From Ceratotherium simum simum (Eukaryota; Chordata; Mammalia; Perissodactyla; Rhinocerotidae), in NCBI RefSeq assembly GCF_000283155.1, contig NW_004454178.1:1451310-1515309 (forward strand): a DNA stretch of 64,000 nt, read 5' to 3'. Made by a program: the position numbers and the translations under genes. This document shows, in pieces, positions 33,331 through 46,064 of the stretch; position 1 is the first letter of the stretch, and every line of letters starts with the position of its first letter. Below the pieces are notes generated by a model, which did no database searches, had not been told where the DNA came from, and was given only the letters and a program-made list of their open reading frames with translations.

Positions 33331-33632
33331 AAAGACAGTAGGGAAAGGTTAGGAAGACTACCTTCCACTACGCCTCAGGACGATGAAGCATGATATCAAG
33401 ATTTAAGATATGAATTTGAAAGATGATGTCACTGTGCTTCCCAAAAAGTTCACGGCTATGTGCATCACAGTGGAAAGGTGATAGGAGAAGGGGGCTTGGG
33501 ATCTGGAAAGAGAGGCCACAGGGACGCACTCTGACCAAGGCACTCATTGCTATGCTCTCCCTTTGATGCCACTGTCCCTTCCTCTCTGCTCTATCAGTTG
33601 TGCCTGATCTGTGGATCTCTGGGATACACACC

Positions 33633-33702
33633 CTACACACACATGCACACACACACCCTACAAGGGCTCACAGTCTCACTGACAGGCACACACACACACA
33701 CA
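33633..33702 (+). repeat. Two short (CA)n tracts
   Basis: CA runs at 33633-33656 and 33686-33702 separated by about 30 bp. Confidence 0.85.
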
Positions 33703-33709
33703 TGCCCCT

Positions 33710-34885
33710 TTCTTCAGCAACCAAGTACGGCCCTGGAGAATCAGATCATGCTAAGAGCTTCTCACTGTTCATCAAAGGAGATGAGTTTTGAATGCTTATA
33801 ATTGTGATGTGAAAAATATTACTATATGTGGATTCACAGCTTCTCCCCTTACCACTTATTCTCTGATGAAAGAGAAAGTCTTCTGAGCAGTTCCCGTGAG
33901 GAAGGCAATGAAAACAAAGACCCATCCTGCTCAGGAGTTATGTCAGAAGGAAGGTGAGAGCTTTCTGGAGTATGCTGTGGGGGACACATCGAGTTGGGTA
34001 GGGAACCAAGATAGCCCGCCAGAGAGGAGGTCTCTAGGGGCAGAAGAGAGAAAGCGAGAGACTTGGGAATTTTGAATCCTAGTAAGAGAACGAGAGACGA
34101 CAGGAGATTGTAGTGAGCTGTAGTGGACTAAGTTCTTGGACTTCTTGGAGGTTTTAGAGAAAGAGAAGTGGATAAAATGTAGAAACTCCTGTTTGGGCTG
34201 GATTTCTTTAATTATGACAACACTCAGTGTTCTGGCTGATGCATTTTAGATGCTCCAAGTTTATGATGAATAGATAATTTTGCATAATAACTTGTAATTG
34301 TATGAATTAAATGAGTTTGATTTGAAACCACAAGGAAAAGCAAGATAATTTTTAAAAAGTCAATTTAAATAAAAAATAGGTGTGTCAATTAGCAGGTGAA
34401 TACATGACAACATCATTTATTAGAATTTTTGGATTCCTGTTTTAATGTCAGGGCCGAGAGCTAACTTGGCACTCCTATTTCTCAGGTGTAGGATAAATCA
34501 TTGCCGAACTCGGAGTCAGATCTTTCCATAAGCCACAGACAGAGAGTGTAGGTTTACTCCAAGCTCCTATTTTGGTGATAATGCAGTATACAGAGCCTAT
34601 TGTAAGTATTGCTATGATTGCCTGAGCTAGGCTTAGAACTAGCTGTTTTTGTTAAAGAGGAATTACTCACTTTAGATGTGGAATGGGTAAAAAAGATACT
34701 ATTTATGATTTTGAAAAAATTATATATTAATGCAAATGTGGAGTTCCCTAGTGTCTACTTACTGAATGCCATGCACTAGCATGCACTATACCTACCTTAT
34801 ATAGAGCACTGAAAAGAGGTTAGAAATGCAATCAAATTAAGTTAAAAAAAAAAAAAAAGATAGCATCTCTGGTCTCAGGGAACTC
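33710..34885. other. Intergenic, nothing recognised
   Basis: No gene or repeat that I can name; an A tract lies near 34843-34858. Confidence 0.55.
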
Positions 34886-34889
34886 TGTT

Positions 34890-34990
34890 CACCACACATT
34901 TACTGAGTATCTACCGTGTCCTGTGCACTGTGCTGGGCTCTGCAGATACAGCTGTGAGCAAAGCCTTGAGCTAACAGTCGAGTGAGGGAG
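34890..34990 (-). repeat. L2 LINE fragment
   Basis: ACATTTACTGAGTATCTACC, then CTGTGCTGGGCTCTGCAG and ATACAGCTGTGAGC, the antisense L2 3' motif. Confidence 0.6.
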
Positions 34991-35317
34991 AGAAACACTG
35001 CAAGGTTATCACCCAAATAAATATCCAATTATCACTGAGATGAATGTTTGGGCTACAAATGTGTCTATGAGAACACAGAGTTGGAAAAGCTCATGGGCAT
35101 CAGCGAGGTCTTCCCTAGGGAAAGGGAGAGTGAGTTGAGAACAGGAAGAGAGGAGGTAACAGGTGTAGGGAGGGTGAGGCTTCTAGGCAAAGGGAGCAGC
35201 TGTGCACAAGCCGTCTCAATGGGGGCTGCCATATAAATAAAACTCATTTGTATAGAAGAAATATTGAAGCAAGTTAGAAAAAATTAAATGAGAGTAAAAT
35301 TAAAAAAAATAGATTGA

Positions 35318-35527
35318 GGGCCGGCCCCGTGGCTTAGGGGTTAAGTGCGCGTGCTCTGCTGCTGGGGGCCCGGGTTTGGATCCCGGGCGCATACCAACGC
35401 ACTGCTTCTCTGGCCATGCTGAGGCTGCGTCCCACATACAGCAACTAGAAGGATGGGCAGCTATGACATACAACTATTTACTGGGGCTTTGGTGGAAAAA
35501 TAAATAAATAAATAAAATTATAAAAAC
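35318..35527 (+). mobile_element. ERE SINE (head + module A)
   Basis: GGGCCGGCCCCGTGGCTTAG, B box GGTTTGGATCC, CAGCAACTAGAAGGATGG and CTGGGGCTTTGGTGG, then an (AAAT)n tail. Flanked by AAATAGATTGA on both sides (ending 35317 and 35539). Confidence 0.94.
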
Positions 35528-35539
35528 AAAATAGATTGA

Positions 35540-37130
35540 AAGTGGCTGCATTAATTATCTTTCTTTTCTGGCAGATCAAAAGATATTTAAAATTTAAGAA
35601 TTTGTCTTCTTGGTTGGGTCTGTATCTGCAAAATAACTTGGGAATCCCATCTATTCAGCAGACTGGAACAAAAAGTAGGCGATAGCAAATGAAAAAAATC
35701 TTGAGAACGCAGAGTGTGTAATGGGTTTTACCCATCTTTCCTCGTGTGAGGAAAGGAGGAGACGGATAATATTACTCTTGCTTCATAGTGAAGACTTTGA
35801 AAAAGAGGGACATTGACCTCGTCAGCACCAGAAACTCAATGTGTCTTTCTTGCCTCCTACTGATCATTTTGCCCAAATAACTGAGTTTTTTGTGTGTTCT
35901 TTTAAGATGTAGTTTCTCAAAAGCATAGGCATTTATTTTGTATTTCCCCAAATATTGGGACCATTAAAGGTGTTTAGTAAAGTCCTGTTGAATTAGAATG
36001 GAATGTGTTGTCATAAATCCCTTATACATTCCTGAAGAAAAGGATTGTTGGTTAATTCAGTACGGAGTAAACAATAATTGTGAAAATTTGAAGTTCTTCA
36101 TATGAAACGTCTTTTTCATTTGTGAGAATCACTTTTTTGGTATAATGAAGTACTATATTAGGTTTAAAAGTTTGTATCAATTTCCTTTGATATATCTCTT
36201 TAGGTAAAATAAGAATTAACTTGGATTGTGAAGAATTAATGTGTGTGTTTGTAAACAGCAAGACGTCAATCATAGTTATTTCTGCGTGGTAAAATTATGA
36301 ACGAATTTCCTTTTGCTTATCTATATTTCCTATTTTTCTTCTGTGATTTCAGTTTGCTTATATAATAAATAATAACAAAATAATTTAAAAAACCAACAAT
36401 ACAGATTAGATATAAGTACAATACGCAGAGTTCACATAAAAGCCCACTTGTTAAGCTTTCACTTAAGGCTGGGGATTTTTTTCCCTTACCTTTACCTAGC
36501 TCAGTTCATGTCTGTGTGATAACTATGTGAAAACCAGCCAATGACAGGCTATTAAATAAGTGGGTTCCACGTAATTCCATGCCACAGCAGCCACTTCTCT
36601 AGATTTCAGCCTTAGTTGACATGCCCACTATGCCCAATAATTTGCTTACCAAAGCTCTTCTGTCACCTGCAATTTATTTCCTTGTCTGAGCTTCATCTAT
36701 AAATTACAACCACATCTGGTGGATGAAATCTACGTGGAAATCACATCGTCTTATTGACTTTTTCCACGTAACAAATTGAATAAAAAGTAGTGTTCACAGT
36801 TCCGAATCTCTGAAGCCCTAACAAGTAGCATTTATTAAACCACACACTATTCTAATCACGATTTGCCCCATCAGGAATCAGACTGTATTTGTGATTTATT
36901 CAGATAATCATTCCGTAGTTCACAAAGCCCAACCTCAAAGCTAAAAAAAGTGGTGAACAGTTGAGTTATTCCTCTGTTAGAATCTTGACTAGTTTACTTG
37001 TAACTAATCATGTGACCACCGACAACTATTTTAGATTCAGAGAGGCTTAAATACAAAATGAGAGGAATGCATAGGGTAAGATTCAACATCTCTTTTTACT
37101 GCAAAGCTCTATGGTTTTGATTTTTGAATA
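35540..37130. other. Intergenic, nothing recognised
   Basis: About 1.6 kb of AT-rich sequence; no gene, repeat or site cluster that I can name. Confidence 0.55.
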
Positions 37131-37134
37131 GCAT

Positions 37135-37345
37135 CATTATTATTAATGGCAGTCTTTTGAGGGCTCATGTATATTATCTCCATTAATCCTATAACAACTT
37201 GAGGTAGGTATACACTTTCCACTTTGCAGATCAAAAAGTCAGAAAGGTAATGTGCTAATTACACACAGGAAAAGTGTCAAAAACAGAAATAAAGCCTGGT
37301 TTTGATGCAATCTAAACCTGAGCTCTTAACTATTGCTTCCTATTG
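37135..37345 (-). repeat. MIR SINE
   Basis: Antisense MIR: TATTATCTCCATTAATCC, TATAACAACTTGAGGTAGG, GTCAGAAAGGTAATGTGC and a CTGAGCTCTTAACTATTGC end. Confidence 0.7.
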
Positions 37346-37689
37346 GCTGAGGGAAGGTAAATACATGAGAAAAGCTGTGTACATTGTGTCTCGGCTCTTG
37401 GTTATGGTAGAATTAAATCTTGGCTTGTAAAAAATGATCCATTCGAAGGTTATGTTTCAGAAGAAGAGGGCTTAAAGACGGAAAGGAACTCCCAGGAGGC
37501 TATCAATGCCAATGGCAGAGAGACCTTGGGCGTCCTGGGAACCACAGAGTGGAAGAGAGTGCACAATAGTGATAGGATCATCCTCCCAGCACTTATTACC
37601 CAGAGAAAAACTTATGGATATGATCATTCATGAAGGGAATCATGACCTATGGAACTTGCAAGACGAATGACAGCCAACAAAGCTGGATT

Positions 37690-38125
37690 TGACCTGGTTC
37701 ACCACTGCCTCCCCAGGGTCCCCCCACTGCTCCCTTCCCCTATAGACCATGCTGTAGTCACGCTGACCTTCCCGATTCAGGGCCTATCATTGCTGCCTCC
37801 TTTTCCCGGAACACTCTTCCATACATCTTTTCACGGCTCCCTCCTCAGATCCTTCAGATTTCAGTCCAAGGTCTTCAGAAAGACCTTCCCCAGTCATGCT
37901 ATCTTAAGCAGCCCCTATCCTGATCATTCTTCAGGCCAGCATTGGCTTCTATTTTCCTTATAGTCTTTATAAGTTTCACATCTTTAATTTGTTTTCTAAT
38001 ATATTTAGGAAGTGAGCTCCATGCAATCAAGGACTCACCTCCCTGGTTCTACACTGAATCTCAGGCTCCCACCTCATAGTAAGCTCAAAACAAGTATTTA
38101 TTTATTGAACGGATGAACAAATAAA
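37690..38125 (+). repeat. L2 LINE 3' end
   Basis: Sense L2: TTTCCCGGAACACTCTTCC, CTCCTCAGATCCTTCAG, AAAGACCTTCCCCAGTC and a tail AGTATTTATTTATTGAACGG then ATGAACAAATAAATGA. A 104-codon frame here is L2-derived. Confidence 0.75.
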
Positions 38126-38129
38126 TGAA

Positions 38130-39190
38130 AGAATGTTATGGGTTTTGGTTTTGGCCAATTATAATTAAGTGACCCAAGTTCGGAGCTCCAAAATTTGAAA
38201 GCTAGGAAGAACTCGGATAGCCAAATGAGAAGAATGGCAGTGAGTAGAGACTGACTATTAGAAGCCATTCTGAAAAGATTAAGGCTTCGACAGTATTTAG
38301 TGAAAGGAAGGAAAAGTGGTGGCTTAAAAGCAATTTTAATTATGTAAAGTATCACTATGATGAAAATAGTCATCAGCTGTTCTGAATATAAGACTAACAG
38401 GGATGTGTGAAGAGATTTCCAGTTAAAAATAAATAACTTACCAACCGGGGATTGTGAGATACTCCAGCAGTGTTCTGAAATGTTTCCTCTCAAACTGTTT
38501 CCCTCTTAAGAATAGGTAGGTGTCTGTGCAAGCTTGCTAAGAGACCAGGAGTGGATAATAAGATGATTGATTTTTTGGGATATTTATACTCCTTTCATCA
38601 CTAAGTTTTTGACCAGTATTATTTCTTTAACACTCAATAAATCCCATCCCTGCGTAAGGAGATGGGTATTATTTTTCTTCTTTTGCTCTTAGAGTTACCC
38701 TGTTAGAGGTCAGGCCACATCCAGGGCAAGCCGGGGCCAGTGCTCAGGAACCCTGTGGTCTGAGGGAGATGGGGAGCCACGTGGAAATGGTTAGCATGCT
38801 GCTTCCCTTGGCGGTGGGGGTGTAGGGTTTCTCAAGGAAGGACATTTATAGTGATTAAAATTGCTCAGAGCTTGCTTCATTGTGTAATTCTGATACTGTA
38901 GTATGTGATGCTGGCAAGAGGGGAGTATGAAGGGGACAGAAAATCCCAGACGGGGGCACAGGAGGGCACACGGTGTGGATGCTTCCACAAGAAAGGGGGC
39001 TGTGGGGGAGGGGGACACTCACAGGCTGGGCAAAGCCTGGGTCAGGAGGCCTCTGGTGACCTCCAGAGGAGGTGCCCAAAGACAATGACTGTTCTGCAGC
39101 CCACTGTCATCCCGCAGTATTTAGTGTAGCTCCAAAACAACCCGCAGAAGAGGCTTTTGGGAGTTGATAATTTTCTGGGAAATAAAGTAC
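38130..39190. other. Intergenic, nothing recognised
   Basis: 38690-39110 is GC-richer with overlapping short frames on both strands; no family motif. Confidence 0.55.
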
Positions 39191-39194
39191 AAAG

Positions 39195-39750
39195 TATCTT
39201 CCAGGACAAAAATGTTAAGAAGAAATTCTAAATATACACATATCTTAAAAGCCAGTAATTCCACTCCTAGGTATGCCCTATGAAAACATCTACATACGTG
39301 CATGAAGACGTACATAAACATCCTTAGCAACATTATTCATATAGCACAAAACTGGAAACAACTCAAATGTCCATCAACAGCAGAAAGGATTAGTAAAGTA
39401 TCGTCATTCAAACGATGATATATTACACAGCAACAAGAATTGAACAAACCACGGGGACATAGAATAGCGCGGATCACACAGTGTTGAGTTAAAGAACTGA
39501 GGTAAAAAAACAATGTCTCTGTACGATGCCATTCAAATAAAGTTCAAAACCAAGTGACGCTAACTGCTGGCATTAGAAGGCAGGTGGTGGCTACCTCTGC
39601 GAGGAGGGTGGGCTAGTGATGGAGAGTGAAGGGGCCAGTGGTTATACGAATATGTTCCCTTTGCAATCATTCATCAAGCCGTGCACTTAAGATTTTTGCA
39701 CTTTTCTGAATGTATGTTATACTTTAATAAAAAATTCAATCAGGAAAAGA
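39195..39750 (+). repeat. L1 LINE 3' end
   Basis: Sense L1 tail: CCACTCCTAGGTATGCCCTA, AACATTATTCATATAGCAC, CTGGAAACAACTCAAATG, TCCATCAACAGCAGAAAGG and a TATACTTTAATAAAAAATTC end. Confidence 0.8.
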
Positions 39751-39754
39751 AGTA

Positions 39755-41355
39755 ACACCGCCCTCCAAAGTAAAATGGATGATATGGATGAAATCACAGG
39801 AATGGAGGGGCCCTGTTTTCAAGCTTATGTTGGGGGCTTCAGACGGCATGCGTGAGGTTCTCCCTCTGGAGGACGGGCAGCAACCGCAGGGCCAGGAATA
39901 GCCCAAGGCTGACGGTGCATTTGTTTCTTTTCGTCCTGGTCGAGGTTTTCTAATTCGGGCCCAGAGAGGATCCGTGTCTCCAGGAGGCCACACTGCGGCA
40001 CGCTAGGCATTCTCTAGGGACGGCAGCCACAATAGGTGCATTTGGGAGAGTTTAAAGGCAAGAACAGCACAAAGGGCACGCTTGTCCCGCCATAAACCAA
40101 CACCAGGCTTCAAAAATGTGAGACACCTGTTCCCCTCTCATTGTAAATTTCAACGTGAGATTCCTAGCTTTTTCATTGCGTGATACATTCTCTTATAGCA
40201 AGAGTGTGGGCTGTTCTGACATGGAGGAGGTTGAGACCATTACAGCTGGGAATAAGGCAAAATGGAGTGGCCACGGCCCTTTCCTCGGCTTGTAATGGAC
40301 TATTTGCAGTCGAGGCCCAGCACAGGTATCGATTCTGATCAAGTGGGCTTCTTTACAGAGTGAAAACGTTGTCTGCCCTGGAGGTGAGCCCCGTGGGGCC
40401 GTTCCTGCCGCGCTCTTTCAAATGAACAGTTTACACCCCTCAGATGCTAAGATGCTGCTTCTGACACATCCCACTGCAGATATTAAAGTCCCCTCCGTGT
40501 CCGTTCGGCAGTTAGGATTCTTGTAGCTTCCGTGCACCACAGGCTGTGTATCAGCTGGCAGGGTGATTTTCTCCCTCCCCTGAATGTGTAAAGGAAGAAT
40601 TCGATTGCTGTTTGTTGAAATAGACTGTATATCTCACAAGTCCCATTTCAGTAGTCTTCCAGAGGCAAGAATGAATGTGGGATCGGAAAGGACATCGTGA
40701 CGTGGCTAAATAAATAGCACGAGGTCCCTCAGTGCCTGGCCAGCCCGCAGTGTTACAGTGTGACTTCGAGGCTTCGCATTTCACACTCTTTCTTCAGCAA
40801 ACAGAGTCGGAAAGGTCTTACACAGAGACAGAATTTTAAGTCTGAACACTCAGGAAACTTGGGCTTCCAACTCTAAAGCCATCACATAATCCCCTGAGAA
40901 GCGCCAGAAACTTTTCAACTAGACCTTCTTACATCTCCAATAATTGTTAAATCCAATATGCCCTAGGTTTTCCCTCAAATTTCATCTTTTGAGATGTGTA
41001 CATATTCTTGTATGTTTCTCCAGCTTTAAGACTGGACTCTGCCATTGTAGGTGTATAGAGACCATAGACAGGACTGTGCATTGATCCTGCAAGTCCAGAA
41101 ACGGAAGATGTCCTGACAAAAGGAGAAAGACCTTTGCTTGCAGCTTGAAAAGTGAGGAATCGGCAGGTTCTGAGTGCTCAAGTTTGATGTGTGGTTTGAT
41201 CCCATTTCTTCCCTCAGATTATATTTCTTTAGATATGAAGGAGAGGGAGTATCTACAGCAGGCAGTGTATGTGAGTGGAATTATTTTTATAGTGTGCCTC
41301 TCATGATGATCCATTTTTCCTAGAAAGTTGAAGAAAAATGGATCATCCCATCTCA
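39755..41355. other. Intergenic, nothing recognised
   Basis: Moderate GC content at 39820-40500; no exon-like frame with family motifs and no repeat I can name. Confidence 0.55.
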
Positions 41356-41359
41356 TCCC

Positions 41360-41810
41360 ATGTTCCTCTCCTCCTCACACTTTAGACTCGTCAATCTGGC
41401 TTCTTCAGTTCATTCATTGTGTCTTTGCACCTCAGGACCTTTGAATATGCTATTCTCTCTCCCTGGATTGCCCTTCCCACCTTTCTTTCAATAACTGTTT
41501 TTCCCTATCCTTCAAGTCTTAGCTTAGATGTCATCTCCTCAGAGAGGCCTTGCCGACCACAGTATCTAAAGTAGATTCTACTCTCCCATTCCATACTGTG
41601 ACACTCCATCTGATGGACTCATGGCATTTATAAGGATTTTGTTATTTATTTACTTGATTATTGTGCATCTCTCTTGCTATAATGTGAATTCCACGAGGTA
41701 GCATACATGGCTATCTTCTGTATAGTGGTAGTTATCTAACTTAGCACAGTCTCTGCCATATAGTATGCTCAGTAAACATTTGTTGAATAAGAGAATAAAT
41801 AAACTCATTT
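41360..41810 (+). repeat. L2 LINE 3' end
   Basis: Sense L2: CTTTGCACCTCAGGACCTTT, TCTCCCTGGATTGCCC, TCAGAGAGGCCTTGCCGACC and the tail CAGTAAACATTTGTTGAATA. Confidence 0.8.
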
Positions 41811-41979
41811 TGGGTGATATATTTTTCTTTTTACTATACTAGGTTTTTCCTGAGGCTAGTGTCTTAGATGTTTTTCTCTCTGGGAGACTCTTATAATTCT
41901 TTAAATAAAAAAGTAAAGAGAAGCATTGATTACAGTTTTGGAGAAAGGAAGAAAGAGAGTTATTTCCTCTTTTGAACCC

Positions 41980-42530
41980 TGTATTGGTTATCTTTTGCTT
42001 CCTAACAAATTGCGTCAAAACTTAACAGCCCAAAACAACAATAAACATTTGTTATCTCACACAGTTTCTATGGGTTAGGAACTCAAGACCAGCTAAGTGA
42101 GTGGTTCTGGCTCAAGACTCTCATGAGGTTGTAATCAAGATGTTGGCCGGGGCTGGAGTCATCTGCAGACTTGATTGGGGCTGGAGGACACCCTTCCAGG
42201 GTGGTCTGCACGTGGCTAGCTCATGGGGGCTGGATATTGACAGGAGGGTTCAGCTCCTTGCCACATGAGTTTTTCTGTTTGGCTGCCTGAGGGTCTTCAC
42301 AAAACAGCAGCTGGCTTCCCCCAGCGCAAGTGGTCCAAGAGAGCCAGCTGAAGCGGCAGGGTCTTTTACGACCTGGCCTCAGGAGTCACACACCTTCGTT
42401 CTCCGTATACTATTTGTTGCTCGTGTCAGTCCTGTTCAGAGTGGGAGGGGGCTACATCAGGGTGTGAATACCAGGAGGCAATAATCATCGGAGGTCACGT
42501 TGAAGGCTGGCTTCCACAAATCCCAACATG
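41980..42530 (+). repeat. MLT1/MaLR-like LTR
   Basis: Starts TGTATTGGTTATCTTTTGC, then AACAAATTGCGTCAAAAC, TTGTTATCTCACACAGTTTC, GGCTTCCCCCAGCGCAAGTG and GGGTGTGAATACCAGGAGGC. Typical of mammalian LTRs of the ERVL-MaLR group; exact family uncertain. No internal retroviral genes. Confidence 0.6.
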
Positions 42531-42534
42531 GTGT

Positions 42535-43465
42535 GTCCTTTGGTGTCTGGGGTTTTTCCTCCTGTTTCTCTGCCTCAGTCAGCCCATAGCAACATCCACC
42601 CTCCAATAGGCAGGTGTCTCAGGACACAGAGACACGTAGGAGACACGTAGGAGATCTGCATGCAGGAGAACAGTATCATTTGTGCTTATTAATATCAATT
42701 TCTATGTGCACGGAGGTCTCCTCACGCCTATCACTGTGCCTGCCTAAATAACACACACATGGAAGGTTCTCCACAAATATAATTTTTTTTGAATGAGAGA
42801 ATGAAAAAATAAACAAAGGGCTGAGTTTTCTCCTTCCTGAACCTGAGGGCTGGTTTTGTGCTGTGATTTACACACTCAATTGCCAGCCTTCAGAAATACA
42901 CGTCGATTGTAATCAAAAAGAATTAAACATGCTGTTAACATTTAGCTTTCATAGTCTGGGTAGATGCCTATCAGTCTTGAGACCCATTCAACACAAACCA
43001 GACAATTCCTTCACTTTCACATAGGGGCAGTTTTATCCCTTTCTTCTTCTCTGGTTTAAAAAAAATTATTTGCATTTGGTGTAGTTTATTCCAATCATTA
43101 AATTTAATGCCTAAACAGAATGGTTATTTTTAATCCTGTATCTACTTGCCTTAGTCATAATTCATCATTATTCTAATATCACAAAACTAATCTATAAATG
43201 TTATCCCTATGGACCCAACTACTATCGTTAAATTTATATTCTACTTATTTGTAAAATGCTTTTGGAATTTTAGAAACATCCACACTCCAATAATACTTAC
43301 ACAAATTATCTTTCCTTAAAAGGTTCAGAGACTGTAAGATCCAACGTTAGCAATGGAGCATCAAGTGATGTTGTATATCGTAAGAATGCCGTTCATTACG
43401 ATTCCCATTTAAGTGATTTGGAGGCTAAGCTTTGCTAGAGAATTTCTAGAGCACTGCCAGAAAAT
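42535..43465. other. Intergenic, nothing recognised
   Basis: Includes a short direct repeat of GACACGTAGGA near 42632-42650. No gene seen. Confidence 0.5.
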
Positions 43466-43469
43466 TAAA

Positions 43470-44135
43470 ATTACAGACTCTCATCCAGTGCTTGTAGGAG
43501 TGTACATTTATGGAATAACTACTTTGTAGACCACTTTAACAATATCTACTAGAGTTGAAATTGTATATGGTCCAGTAATTCCCATCCTGGGTATATATAC
43601 TAGGAATACTCAACCACATGGGCACAAATATGTGCACTGCAGCATTGTAGTGAAAAAATTGAAAAGCGTAAAAGGTAAAAACATGAATGGATGACAACGA
43701 AACTGTTAAAAATATGAAATATTGATATAATTAATACAACGGAATATTCTACAGAAGGAAAATGAACAAAATAGTACATATATCAACATAGATGAGTCTC
43801 ACAAAGATTACACTGGATAAGATAAAAAGCAAGTTGTATAAGCACACAGTACATGATTCCATTTTTTAGCTTTAAACATGCAAACCAATATTATATATTG
43901 TTTATGGCCTGAACAGACAGAATAAACGATAATATTAATGAAAATGACAAACCTTAAATTTAGTATGGAAATCTTCTTTGTAAGAGGGAGGGAGGGGAAA
44001 TGAGATCTGAGGTGGGTAAATAGAGGGATTTAATTGTAGTTTTAATGTTTTATTTCTTATGCTAGACTGTAGGTGTATCGGTTTTTGTTTTATTATTTAT
44101 ACTTTGCAGAATATTTCATAATTTAAAAAAATCTA
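43470..44135 (+). repeat. L1 LINE 3' end
   Basis: Sense L1 tail: ACAGACTCTCATCCAGTGC, GTAATTCCCATCCTGGG, ATATGTGCACTGCAGCATTG and ATGATTCCATTTTTTAGC. An ERE SINE sits at its 3' A-rich end. Confidence 0.65.
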
Positions 44136-44384
44136 GGGGCCTGCCCGGTGGCGCAGCGGTTAAGTGCGCATACTCCACTGTGGCGACCCAGGGTTCGCAG
44201 GTTCGGATCCCGGGCGCGCACTGACACACCGCTTGTCAAGCCATGCAGTGGCGGAGTCCCATATAAAGTAGAGAAAGATGGACACAGATGTTAGCCCAGG
44301 GCCAGTCTTCCTCAGCAAAAAAAAAAAGAGTGTGATTACCATCGGATGTTAGCTCAGGACTGATTTTCCTCACATACACACACA
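44136..44384 (+). mobile_element. ERE SINE (head + module B)
   Basis: GGGCCTGCCCGGTGGCGCAG, B box GGTTCGGATCC, then GATGTTAGCCCAGGGCC and GATGTTAGCTCAGGACTG with an internal A tract. Flanking AAAAAATCT(A/G) on both sides. Confidence 0.9.
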
Positions 44385-44394
44385 AAAAATCTGA

Positions 44395-45125
44395 GTGAAG
44401 TGCTGAAGGCTTCTGAGAACTATAAGCTTTGTTGCTTGATGGTGAGAATTGGGTAGAGTTATAACAATGCTCAACTTGTGTGCAAACAACATTAATGTGA
44501 CACTTTTTACTGGCATTTGCATATTATTTATATGGACCTCTGCTGTTTCCAGCATCGACTTCACCTTTTATCCTGGTGATTGTTTTGTGTAAAATTAAGT
44601 GTATTCCTTCCTCACCTTCATCTGTGAAAGTGAGTCGGTTGCATTAGGTCATTTTTGGCCTAATGTATTGCTTGGCTGTAATGTTTGATTTAGGTATAAA
44701 AATTTGGGCATTGAAAATAAAGACGCTAGGAAATAAATCTAGGTTCATAAAAGGGAGAATTAGTCTCTCAAGAATTTCTAAACTGCTTCCCCCCCCATAT
44801 TCTAAATAATCTTTAAAATATAAACATTCAACAGTTATTTGGCCTTCTGCTCTTTCCGTTTGCCTTTCTAGCGTTGCAAGAGAGTTCAGGAAAAGGAGGG
44901 GAGGAAGAGATGAATGTTGGAGCAATCTGAGGGCTGCTACTTTTCTGTATTTGATGTAGTTGCTACACTTCTATCACCAGGCAAGTGCTTAGAGATTTGC
45001 AGATTAAGTTTCTGTAAGTGCATTGGAATTTCCCTCATATTCTACCCTTAGTTGGAGACATACAGGGCTTGATGCTTGGCATTGGCTATCCTGGAATGGC
45101 TGCACGACTCTGAGTTCTAATAATT
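44395..45125. other. Intergenic, nothing recognised
   Basis: Unique-looking AT-rich sequence with a short poly-C tract near 44790. Confidence 0.5.
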
Positions 45126-45127
45126 AG

Positions 45128-45330
45128 TTATGCTCCTCATAACGATGTTTCAGTCAAGACGGACCACATATACATCGGAGGGATAAGATTAGTACCATAC
45201 AGCCTAGGTGTGTGGTTGGCTATTCCATCTAGATTTGTGTAAGTACACTCTGTGATGTTCACATAACGATGAAATCACTCAGCGACACATTTCTCTGAAC
45301 ACATCCCCATCGTTAAGCAACACATGACTA
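45128..45330 (-). repeat. DNA transposon (same family as 23596-23800)
   Basis: Reverse orientation copy: CATAACGATGTTTCAGTCAA, GGACCACATATACATCGG, ATACAGCCTAGGTGTGTGG, GTTCACATAACGATGAAATC and the end ACACATGACTA followed by TATA. Confidence 0.65.
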
Positions 45331-45511
45331 TATATCTAAACATCTGCGATCTTTAGAAAAGACACCCCAATATTCCCTGAGTGAAAGTTCCAGCACCCTA
45401 GCTGTCAGAAACATAGCAAAAATACCAAAACCAAAAACAAACAAAAAACCTGGGGAATAAAGAAAAATACATCCCAGATGCAAGGACGTAGTTGTTCCGA
45501 GTTTCACTAAG

Positions 45512-45680
45512 CATTGGTTCTCACCCTTGACAACATACTGGAACCACTTGGGGAGCTGTGAAAACAACACTGATGCTTGGTCTCATTCCCAGAGATTCTG
45601 ATTTATGTAGTGTGGAGGCAGCCTGGGCATCAGGATTTTAAAGAACCTTCTCGGTGTACAGTCAAGTTTATGAACCACTG
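45512..45680 (+). repeat. MER20-like hAT DNA transposon
   Basis: Complete layout: CATTGGTTCTCACCC left end, CACTTGGGGAGCTGTG, CCCAGAGATTCTGATTTATG, GGCATCAGGATTTTAAAG and the TTATGAACCACTG right end, an inverted match to the left. Confidence 0.75.
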
Positions 45681-45949
45681 CATTAAATTGTTGGAAATTT
45701 TTTTCTATATGAGAGATCTTGAAAGTGGGATTCAAAACTTATTGACTCCTAATTCACATATAGCCCTAACCACTGTTGAATCACTTCGTGCAGATTAAAA
45801 GTAACTAGTTAAACGTTATTGCCACCCAGAGCCAGGCCAGATGCAGACAGAAATGAGAGCTGGCAGCCAGAATGCAAGGGAGGAGGAGGATGTCCATTCT
45901 CTCCTCTGGTGAGGAGGAGAAACCTGTTAATGGTGCTCTTGGGTGTTGA

Positions 45950-46060
45950 GCATCTGTGAGGTGGCATTATGAGGACTTAGCAGTGCTTTGGATGTAGTGA
46001 GCATTTAATATATATTCATTGAATAAACGGATGAATAAATGAATAAAAGAAGGAAATGTT
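45950..46060 (+). repeat. L2 LINE tail
   Basis: GATGTAGTGAGCATTTAATA then TTCATTGAATAAACGGATG and AATAAATGAATAAA, the L2 3' terminus. Confidence 0.6.
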
Positions 46061-46064
46061 GAAT

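Noticed and set aside
37649..37963. 104-codon plus-strand open frame
   Set aside because: Lies in an L2 LINE 3' end.
42632..42650. Short direct repeat of GACACGTAGGA
   Set aside because: Only two units; too short to call a minisatellite or a target duplication.
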